From assembly GCA_019237515.1 (NCBI GenBank), contig JAFAGX010000041.1, positions 1 through 13,118 of the forward strand: a stretch of 13,118 nucleotides of DNA, given 5' to 3'. The stretch's first letter is position 1. Every line of letters starts with the position of its first letter. The stretch is from Acidobacteriaceae bacterium (GTDB lineage Bacteria; Acidobacteriota; Terriglobia; Terriglobales; SbA1). Position numbers and translations under genes: made by a program. Positions 7,072 through 13,118 of the stretch are shown here, piece by piece. Below the pieces are notes generated by a model. That model ran no database searches and was not told where the DNA came from. It saw only the letters and a list, made by a program, of their open reading frames with translations.

Positions 7072-8358
7072 TTAGGAATGACCGTTCAGTGCAGAGAGCA
7101 CATCCGCAAATCGTTCAATCTCTTCCACAGTGTTGTAATGCACAAGGGAGGCGCGAACCGCCCCGCGTTTTGGATCCAGGCCCAGCCTGCCCATTAATCG
7201 CGGAGCATACATGTGCCCGTCGCGTACACCAATTCCGGCACGGGCTATGCTTGCCGTCACCTCCGACGGATCCTTGCTTCCAACATTGAAAAGCACCGTT
7301 GGAACACGCTGGCGCCATAGTTCGATGTCGCGGATTCCATAGATTATCGCGCCAACCTCTATCAGCCTGTGGATTAACTCCTGGCTGAGTGATCGCTCGT
7401 AGTCCAGCAGCGCCTGCATAGACGTAACCAGATTCCTGCGTCTTTCAGCAACCGAAGTGGGAGTGTCTCCGGAGACAGAAGGAGCCAACACTTCCAGATA
7501 TCTTACAGCCGCATCAAAACCTGCCACATTTTCGTAAATGAACGTGCCTGCTTCTAATTTTTCGGGTGGCTCATCGGGAATAAAATCTTCGCGAAAGGTC
7601 GGAAGGGCCTTCAACAGCTCATGGCGGCCCCAAAGAAACCCCATGTGCGGTGCAAAAATTTTGTAGCCGGAACAGACAAGGTAGTCACAGTCCCAGGCTT
7701 GTACATCGATGACTCCGTGAGGGCCGAAGTGGACGCAATCAAGGAAGATTTCTGCGCCCACGCCATGGACTAGCGTGGCAGCTTGCTCTATATCGACGAT
7801 GGATCCAAGGGCATTGGAAGCGACGGTGCATGCCAGCAACCTGGTGCGGGCTGAAAGAAGTGTCTTCAAGTCCTCGGTGTGAAGATTCCCGTCATCCCGG
7901 ACCTTCCACCAAAGAAACTTCGCGCCATCTCTGGCCAACATCAGCCAGGTGGCAATATTCGCTTCGTGATCCAAATCAGTCAGGATGATTTCATTGCGTC
8001 GGGTCAGAGTTTGTCCGAGCGCCAGGCTCATCATGCGAATGAATGAAGTTGCGTTCATTCCGAATGCAATCTCGCTTGGCTGCCTGGCATTCACGAGTAT
8101 TGCCGTGGTTTCGCGAGCTCGTGCGATCATGGCATCCACTTCAGTACTTTTTCCGTAGCGCCCGCCGCGCTGCACGTTGTTGAGCAGAAGATGTTTGTTC
8201 ACGGCATCGAGAGCGGTTTGCGGCACCTGCGCGCCGGCAGCATTATCGAAAAACACAAAATCGTCGTGAGCGTTCAGGGCGGGAAATAATTTGCGCACGG
8301 CATGGATCGGAAACTGCCCGGCGCCTTTATCCAGATCGGCGGTCCCAGAACAACTCAT
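7072..8358 (-). CDS. class V aminotransferase-fold PLP enzyme, VC1184 type (cysteine desulfurase-like)
   Basis: This 428-residue fold-type I PLP enzyme matches the cysteine-desulfurase-like group typified by VC1184. Visible marks: FFDNAAGAQVP (36-46), TDLDHEAN with the ring-stacking H131, ASNALGSIVDI, D207 and H210 in FLDCVHFGPHG, the PLP lysine K233 in CSGYKIFAPHMGF, EAGTFIYENVAG, and VHYNTVEEIERF near the end. In true desulfurases of the SufS/IscS kind a catalytic cysteine sits in the loop that here reads VRDGHMYAPRL (379-389), and there is none, so sulfur release by persulfide is unlikely. It may act as a lyase, epimerase or aminotransferase on an amino acid. AAGGAG stands 11 nt before the ATG at 8358. 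It is the first gene of the minus-strand cluster with permease and oxidase. Confidence 0.9.
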   Translation of the reverse strand: MSCSGTADLDKGAGQFPIHAVRKLFPALNAHDDFVFFDNAAGAQVPQTALDAVNKHLLLNNVQRGGRYGKSTEVDAMIARARETTAILVNARQPSEIAFGMNATSFIRMMSLALGQTLTRRNEIILTDLDHEANIATWLMLARDGAKFLWWKVRDDGNLHTEDLKTLLSARTRLLACTVASNALGSIVDIEQAATLVHGVGAEIFLDCVHFGPHGVIDVQAWDCDYLVCSGYKIFAPHMGFLWGRHELLKALPTFREDFIPDEPPEKLEAGTFIYENVAGFDAAVRYLEVLAPSVSGDTPTSVAERRRNLVTSMQALLDYERSLSQELIHRLIEVGAIIYGIRDIELWRQRVPTVLFNVGSKDPSEVTASIARAGIGVRDGHMYAPRLMGRLGLDPKRGAVRASLVHYNTVEEIERFADVLSALNGHS

Positions 8359-8398
8359 TATCTTTCAGTCTCCTTCAGAAATCGAACTATGGCGCTGA

Positions 8399-8427
8399 AC
8401 TGTAAAAGAATACTATTGAAATGTCAT
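8399..8427 (-). promoter_or_regulatory. candidate promoter of the aminotransferase-permease-oxidase cluster
   Basis: On the minus strand ATGACA (8427-8422) is a 5-of-6 match to the -35 box, followed after 17 bp by TACAGT (8404-8399), a 4-of-6 match to the -10 box. The start would fall near 8392, giving a leader of about 34 nt with its AAGGAG at 8375-8370. The surrounding bases are AT-rich compared with the coding regions. Confidence 0.45.
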
Positions 8428-8695
8428 TTGTATGCAAGAGTTATTTATTTATGTACCCCTCTATCATTCGAGTTCCGCGGATTCCTTAGCCAAAGTGGCT
8501 ATCCCGCCCTTCTTGGTTCCTGATGAACGTCGGGAGCCTGAGCGCCGCGTGTCGTCGGATGCTCGATCACATTAATACGTCCCAAAACCATGTCGGTCGG
8601 CACCGCTTCCCTTTTTCACAGTTTATTATCACGCTCTAACTTGCGCATATCGATCACCGGAGCTCTAGCAAGTCTGACATACATTAAGAATACGG
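8428..8695. other. divergent intergenic region, left and central part
   Basis: I see no supported gene here. A short inverted repeat TAGCCA-AAG-TGGCTA lies at 8487-8501 and could be an operator or a small hairpin. A 38-codon plus-strand frame from ATG 8523 has no ribosome site and no recognisable content. The first copy of the TGACATACA repeat is at 8675-8683. Confidence 0.4.
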
Positions 8696-8725
8696 TTGAC
8701 ATACAGATATCGAGGGTAGTAGCAT
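8675..8725 (+). promoter_or_regulatory. candidate promoter and direct repeats upstream of the TonB-dependent receptor
   Basis: TGACATACA occurs at 8675-8683 and again at 8697-8705, exactly 22 bp apart, about two helical turns. The second copy overlaps a perfect -35 box TTGACA at 8696-8701; TAGCAT at 8720-8725 (18-bp spacing, 4 of 6) is the best -10. A protein bound to the repeats would touch the -35 region. The repeats and TTGACA are seen directly; promoter use is inferred. Confidence 0.45.
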
Positions 8726-8756
8726 GCGCCGCAACCTACTCTTACGGGGAGACTAG
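8724..8756 (+). CDS. possible 10-residue leader peptide
   Basis: ATG at 8724 is preceded by GAGGG with a 7-nt spacer and opens a tiny frame MRRNLLLRGD ending at TAG 8754-8756, two bases before the GTG start of the receptor gene. Its last codons overlap the receptor's ribosome site GGGGAG (8746-8751). Such an arrangement would allow translational coupling, but if transcription starts from the promoter suggested just upstream the ATG would not be in the RNA. Confidence 0.2.
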   Translation: MRRNLLLRGD

Positions 8757-8758
8757 CC

Positions 8759-11700
8759 GTGCTATCCATCCGCGCTGCTCGGTTCCTGCTGGCAACCGTC
8801 TTCTTGCTAATGTCCTGCGAGGTTCTCTTAGCTCAAATGTTCCCGGGTCGGATCACGGGGACAGTGCGCGACGCGCAGGGTGCAGTGGTACAAGGTGCAA
8901 GTCTTAAGCTCGTGAACGTCGCTACCGGGCAGGAACGCACAGCGATCACCGATCAGACGGGCAACTTTAGTTTTCCCGAGCTGCCGATCGGCACTTTCCG
9001 GTTAACCATCAGCAAAGAAGGGTTCGGCACGAAAGAGATTAACGACATTGTCACCTCTGAAGGGCAAGTGAATACGCTTAGTCCTGTGCTGACGCTTGGG
9101 ACCGTGGCCGAAAAGGTGGAAGTCACTTCTGAATCACCTCTGGTCCAGACTGAAACCGACAGCTCCGGCGGTCAGCTCATTGCAGAACAGGTGCAATCGC
9201 TCCCGATTGGTAACAGTGACTACACGAGGCTAGCGCTGGTTCTGCCGGGTGTCACACAGAACAGCAACTTCGCTTTCGCCCAATACACGATCAATGGCTC
9301 GCGTTCGCGGTCGAACGGCTTCAATATCGACGGGGTTTCCGATACGGACCCATCGACCTATCTTCCGTCCATCAACGAGGGAGGAAATTCCGCAACCGCC
9401 GCGACCCGGCTTCCATTGGATGCGATTGAAGAGGTCAGCGTAAAGGCGAACGGTGGAGCGGAGAGCGGTCAGAATTCCGGCAGCGTAATGAACGTTAATA
9501 TTCGGAGTGGAACCAACACTCCGCATGGCTCTCTTTATGAGCTTCATCGCGACGCCGCGCTCGATGCGGCGAATTATTTTGAGGATCTGGGCGGGGTCCC
9601 GAAGGCTCCTTTTGTTTGGAATGAATTTGGGGGGACCATCGGCGGGCCGATTTACATACCTCATGTATACGATGGGCGAAATCGTACGTTCTTTTTTGCC
9701 GGGTACGACGGCAGCCGACTGAGACTGGGCACTACACTGCATGGAAACGCGCCGACGCCGGCACAGATTGCCGAAGCCACGACTTTAGTCAAAGGCCAAG
9801 GCATAACTCCCAATCAATTGGGGTTGAACATTCTTGGACTCTATTCTTCGCTTGGCTTGTCCGGACCTTTCGTAGTGGATAATCGTGGCCGCCAAACGCC
9901 AAACAGCGGGGTTCTAAAAATTGATCACAGCTTCTCCACCAGCGACTCGCTCTCCGCGCGATACCTGCACGGAAAAGGCGAGGATGAATTTCCGGGTGGC
10001 GGCCCCGGGCCCGGGGGCGGCTCACAATTGAACCCATGGTTTGGCGTAACGCCGACAGTCGCTGACAATTTTGCAATTAGCGAAGTACACGTCTTCAACC
10101 AGAGCCTGGTGAATACTTTGCGACTCGGCTGGAACCGATTCAGCCAGTTCCAAAAAGGCCGAGATGCGAATGTAAATCCAGCCACGATTGGCTTCAACAC
10201 CGGCGTTGGTCCGGAAAGTTACGGCATCCCGGAAATTGATATTGGCAACACTTCGACGACCACGGACGGATTTTCAAATCTAGGGCTGCAATATGGCGCG
10301 GGGGGTCGAGTCGCCACAAGCTATCAAATTGCAGAGGAGGTTAACTGGACGCGTAATCGCCACGCATGGCAATTGGGCTTCAACTTTCTTCACAATTATT
10401 CCGACTACACGCTGGCTGGCGGTCGCGGCATATTCTCGTTCACCGGATCACAACTCGGTGACACGGTTCTACATAAATTACAGCCAACGCTGCCACCGGA
10501 TGGAGGACTCGCCGCCTTGATCGATTTGATTGCCGGGCTTCCCACCCCCGGTTCCGGGCTCACGCAAATTACACGGGTTGGCAGCGATCGAGCGAATATT
10601 TCTCAGAACATCATCAGCGGTTTTGGAATGGATACGTTTAAGATCACGCCGCGGCTGACGCTGGTGGCCGGCCTTCGCTACGATTTCTTCACAACCGTAA
10701 ACGAGGATCGTGGCCGGTTCTCTGTCTTTGATCCGAACCAGGGCCTGATCGAAGCTTCCAAGTTGCCGGGCGGTCACATCTACAACGCTCCCAAAGGCGA
10801 CCTAGGGCCACGAGTGTCGCTGGCTTGGGCACCGCCGTTTGCATTAATCCCCGGCAAGCAGACCGTTTTTCGCACCGGCTTCGGAATTTATTACGACACC
10901 ATTCCACTCAATAATTTCCAGGAGGGACTGGCGCAAAATCCGATTGGCCCCACAGCCGGTTTCACTATCGTTCCCAATACTCCAATTCCGTTCGGGGTTG
11001 GTGTACCTATTTTTGGCACCGGAGCCCCTCAGCCTCCGTTCAACGTTGCCAGCATTCAGCGGAATCTAAAAACTCCCAACACCCAGGAATGGAACCTGAA
11101 CCTGCAACAGGAGCTGAGTCAAAAACTTGTGCTGCAGATTGCCTATGTAGGAAATCACAGCGTTCATCAGCTTCAGCTTCTGGACATCAACCAACCGCCG
11201 TTGGGGGCTGGGTACCCTGCCAGTTGTTTGGGCAATCCGGTTTCGTGCCCGTTACCCAGCTTTGCCTTAGAACAGGCAGCCCGGCCCTTCAACGCAAAAT
11301 TTCCGACGTTATCGCAGATCAACACGATTTCGACGCCGGGTTTTGCTAATTACAACTCTCTGCAAGTAACACTGAAGTCAAACGATTTTCATGGCCTAAC
11401 GTCTCAGGTTTCGTTTACCTGGTCGCACAACCTGGATACCGCTTCGGAAGTAGAGGATTTCTTTGGAACTAGCGGATACGTTCCGCAAGACTCAACGAAT
11501 TTGAGGGGTGGCTATGGGAACTCGGAGTTTGATCAGCGGCGTGCGCTGTTGATCACATATGTGTACCGGGTTCCCTCTCCAAAATCAGCCAACCCATTGG
11601 CCTATATCGCGAAGGATTGGCAACTGTCGGGAACCACCACATTTCGGGATGGCTTCGCCGCACCACTGCTCACCTTCGGTGATGAAAGCGGCGTAGGCAA

Positions 11701-12073
11701 CTTTCACGAACGATTTAACTGCGTCGGCCCGATTCATTATCAGCTACGAGACTTCACACAGCCCTATGCATCAGTGACTTCGTTCTCCGACCCGGCTGCC
11801 GGCACTTTCGGAAACTGCCATCGCGACCCTCTTGTAGCTCCGGGGTTGAATGCCTGGGACATATCGTTGCAGCGAACGTTCAAGTTGACTGAGCGGTTCG
11901 GGTTTCAATTCCGCACCAGCTTTTTCAACGCGTTTAATCATCCCAATTTTGCTGAACCCTCCCCCTCGCTTAACTCAGTTATCACCGCTACTGCGGATGA
12001 TGGCAGCTTCGACTCGCACTTCGGTGTCGGCGGACCGCGCAACATTCAGTTTATGGGTAAGTTAACTTGGTAA
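8759..12073 (+). CDS. Oar-like TonB-dependent receptor with carboxypeptidase-regulatory-like domain
   Basis: The 1,104-residue outer-membrane protein begins with a signal peptide (cleavage likely near LLAQ, residue 26). A carboxypeptidase-regulatory-like beta domain follows (about 31-115, GRITGTVRDAQGAVVQGASL to the GFGTKEI region), then a plug region (about 120-255, with NGSRSRSNGFNIDGVSDTDPS and SGSVMNVNIRSGTN) and a long beta-barrel ending in the aromatic residue W1104, as outer-membrane assembly requires. This is the Oar-like layout common in Acidobacteriota, thought to take up large nutrients such as glycans or peptides. A loop near residues 412-422 is Gly/Pro-rich (EFPGGGPGPGGGS). The GTG at 8759 is chosen for GGGGAG 7 nt upstream and the signal peptide. 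It is divergent from the PLP-enzyme cluster and followed 35 bp later by an M61 peptidase gene, a likely partner. Its ligand cannot be predicted. Confidence 0.92.
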   Translation: MLSIRAARFLLATVFLLMSCEVLLAQMFPGRITGTVRDAQGAVVQGASLKLVNVATGQERTAITDQTGNFSFPELPIGTFRLTISKEGFGTKEINDIVTSEGQVNTLSPVLTLGTVAEKVEVTSESPLVQTETDSSGGQLIAEQVQSLPIGNSDYTRLALVLPGVTQNSNFAFAQYTINGSRSRSNGFNIDGVSDTDPSTYLPSINEGGNSATAATRLPLDAIEEVSVKANGGAESGQNSGSVMNVNIRSGTNTPHGSLYELHRDAALDAANYFEDLGGVPKAPFVWNEFGGTIGGPIYIPHVYDGRNRTFFFAGYDGSRLRLGTTLHGNAPTPAQIAEATTLVKGQGITPNQLGLNILGLYSSLGLSGPFVVDNRGRQTPNSGVLKIDHSFSTSDSLSARYLHGKGEDEFPGGGPGPGGGSQLNPWFGVTPTVADNFAISEVHVFNQSLVNTLRLGWNRFSQFQKGRDANVNPATIGFNTGVGPESYGIPEIDIGNTSTTTDGFSNLGLQYGAGGRVATSYQIAEEVNWTRNRHAWQLGFNFLHNYSDYTLAGGRGIFSFTGSQLGDTVLHKLQPTLPPDGGLAALIDLIAGLPTPGSGLTQITRVGSDRANISQNIISGFGMDTFKITPRLTLVAGLRYDFFTTVNEDRGRFSVFDPNQGLIEASKLPGGHIYNAPKGDLGPRVSLAWAPPFALIPGKQTVFRTGFGIYYDTIPLNNFQEGLAQNPIGPTAGFTIVPNTPIPFGVGVPIFGTGAPQPPFNVASIQRNLKTPNTQEWNLNLQQELSQKLVLQIAYVGNHSVHQLQLLDINQPPLGAGYPASCLGNPVSCPLPSFALEQAARPFNAKFPTLSQINTISTPGFANYNSLQVTLKSNDFHGLTSQVSFTWSHNLDTASEVEDFFGTSGYVPQDSTNLRGGYGNSEFDQRRALLITYVYRVPSPKSANPLAYIAKDWQLSGTTTFRDGFAAPLLTFGDESGVGNFHERFNCVGPIHYQLRDFTQPYASVTSFSDPAAGTFGNCHRDPLVAPGLNAWDISLQRTFKLTERFGFQFRTSFFNAFNHPNFAEPSPSLNSVITATADDGSFDSHFGVGGPRNIQFMGKLTW

Positions 12074-12074
12074 T

Positions 12075-12099
12075 CGCCCCTGTGATACTCTGCGGGGCG
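12075..12099 (+). other. GC-rich hairpin between receptor and peptidase genes
   Basis: CGCCCC (12075-12080) and GGGGCG (12094-12099) form a 6-bp stem with a 13-nt loop, starting two bases after the receptor stop. No T-run follows directly, so it is a poor terminator. It could stabilise the receptor mRNA end or reduce read-through into the peptidase gene. Confidence 0.35.
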
Positions 12100-12108
12100 T
12101 GCGGTTCT

Positions 12109-13118
12109 TTGGTTTTCACGACAGAGCTCCGCAAGCGCATTGCATTTCTCGTAGCCGCGGTGGCACTCTTCAGCCCACCGTTTCTCCCAGCGAGTGCCGC
12201 AGCCCCGCCAGGCCCAATTGCGATCTCGGTTGATGCGTCGCAGGTGTCGCAGCGAATTCTGCACGCGAAGCTCGAAATTCCCGTGCGCCCGGGCCCGCTT
12301 ACGCTTTTCTATCCGAAGTGGATGCCGGCGGATCATTCACCAGACGGGCCGATTTGGAATGTGGCAGGGTTGAAATTCCTTGCTGGCGGTAAGGAGATCC
12401 CTTGGCAGCAGGATCTCGTAGACATGTATGCCTTCAATCTCGCGATTCCGGCGGGTGTTTCGTCGATCGACGCATCATTGGATTTCTTGATTTCGGCGCC
12501 GCGGCCATGGATCGATTTCAGCGCATCAGGTGCAGCGAACCTGTTTGTCCTGATGTGGAATCAGGTGGTTCTCTACCCCAAAGGATATCCGGCGGCCGAT
12601 ATAACATTTCATCCCTCGCTGACGCTGCCGAAGGGATGGAAGTTCAACACGTCTCTGCCTATTGCCAGCCAATCGAACGAAACCATCTCGTTCTCGCCAG
12701 TCGCGCTGGATCTTCTGATTGATTCGCCGGTGCAATCGGGCGAATTCGCGCGCGTCTATCCGCTGAATCCGGGTGAAAAACCTTCGCAAGAACTGGATGT
12801 GGTCTCGGACGATGCTTGGGCCGTGGATGTTCCTGCGGAATTGCTGGACCATTACAAGCGGTTGGTGGCAGAAGCTACTGCTCTCTATCAGTCTCATCAT
12901 TTTCGCGATTATCACTTTCTACTAACGCTCAGCGATAACATTATGGGACTGGGCCAGGAACATCACGAAAGCAGCGACGACCGTGTGAGTCAGCACGAGT
13001 TAGTAGATCCGAACGCACGCTTGCGAATGGCAGGTCTCTTCCCCCATGAGTTCAGTCATTCATGGAACGGGCAATACCGCCGTCCGGAAGGACTGGCAAC
13101 ACCAGATTTTCAGCAGCC
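12109..13118 (+). CDS. secreted M61-family aminopeptidase (3' truncated by window end)
   Basis: The frame is open from before 12109 to the last base and gives 336 residues of an M61 metallopeptidase (glycyl-aminopeptidase type). It has a signal peptide (ELRKR, then IAFLVAAVALF, likely cleavage near PASAAA), an N-terminal beta domain (PIAISVDASQVSQRILHAKL; FYPKWMPADHSPDGPIWNV) and the start of the catalytic domain with GLGQEHHES (280-288) and the zinc motif HEFSH (313-317) followed by WNGQYRRP. The third zinc ligand and the usual C-terminal PDZ domain lie beyond the window. No ATG precedes the signal peptide; TTG 12109 gives the best one, GTG 12082 is the alternative, and neither has a good Shine-Dalgarno. 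Only 35 bp separate it from the receptor gene, so co-transcription is likely, and periplasmic trimming of imported peptides is a reasonable inference. Confidence 0.85.
   Translation, partial: MVFTTELRKRIAFLVAAVALFSPPFLPASAAAPPGPIAISVDASQVSQRILHAKLEIPVRPGPLTLFYPKWMPADHSPDGPIWNVAGLKFLAGGKEIPWQQDLVDMYAFNLAIPAGVSSIDASLDFLISAPRPWIDFSASGAANLFVLMWNQVVLYPKGYPAADITFHPSLTLPKGWKFNTSLPIASQSNETISFSPVALDLLIDSPVQSGEFARVYPLNPGEKPSQELDVVSDDAWAVDVPAELLDHYKRLVAEATALYQSHHFRDYHFLLTLSDNIMGLGQEHHESSDDRVSQHELVDPNARLRMAGLFPHEFSHSWNGQYRRPEGLATPDFQQ

Noticed and set aside
7072..8358. Reading the PLP enzyme as a true cysteine desulfurase (SufS/IscS)
   Set aside because: The catalytic cysteine loop is replaced by GHMYA and no sulfur-assembly genes are adjacent.
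8523..8639. 38-codon plus-strand frame in the divergent intergenic gap
   Set aside because: There is no ribosome site, no recognisable motif, and the frame is short enough to arise by chance.
1..13118. CRISPR array, tRNA or rRNA genes, insertion sequence or prophage
   Set aside because: No regularly spaced repeats, no cloverleaf or rRNA signature, and no transposase, integrase or phage protein was seen on either strand.

Overview
The window most likely comes from an Acidobacteriota chromosome. The evidence is the style of the proteins. There is a TonB-dependent receptor of about 1,100 residues with an N-terminal carboxypeptidase-regulatory-like domain (the Oar-like type greatly expanded in this phylum). 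The start of a serine/threonine kinase has the phylum's typical opening (signature [11 protein letters not shown] followed by a glycine-rich loop). There is also a secreted protein of the 'LELKNGS.I.GK' kind. Start codons are mixed (ATG, GTG, possibly TTG) and most genes have clear Shine-Dalgarno sites. I see no rRNA, tRNA, CRISPR array, insertion sequence or phage gene.

Layout, left to right. Positions 1-87 hold the last 28 codons of an unidentified plus-strand gene. A small secreted cupin (248-622, minus) follows. Next is the decayed start of a Ser/Thr kinase gene (838-1182, plus), which has lost its catalytic core by an apparent in-frame deletion and runs into the 3' end of a zinc alcohol dehydrogenase of AdhP type (1106-2167, minus). 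The dehydrogenase has a CRP/FNR-like palindrome at a position fitting an activator site. A secreted glycine-zipper protein (2540-3343, plus) ends in a strong intrinsic terminator. A stand-alone HD hydrolase with the full (p)ppGpp-hydrolase residue set (3538-4122, plus) meets the next block tail to tail.

The centre is a minus-strand cluster read from about 8400 down to 4144: a class V PLP enzyme of the VC1184 type, an APC-family amino-acid permease 25 bp behind it, and a BBE-type covalent flavoprotein oxidase 86 bp further on. Together they suggest uptake of an amino acid or amine, PLP chemistry on it and flavin oxidation, but the substrate cannot be read from the sequence.

Divergent from this cluster, across a 400-bp regulatory gap with repeats and candidate promoters, lies the Oar-like TonB-dependent receptor (8759-12073, plus). 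It is followed closely by a secreted M61-family peptidase that runs off the right edge. This pair looks like an envelope nutrient-uptake and peptide-processing unit.

Nothing here is a clear new defence or mobile system. The points worth a second look are the internally deleted kinase, the regulatory palindromes and repeats, the hairpin sitting on the oxidase start, and the unassigned aminotransferase-permease-oxidase cluster.
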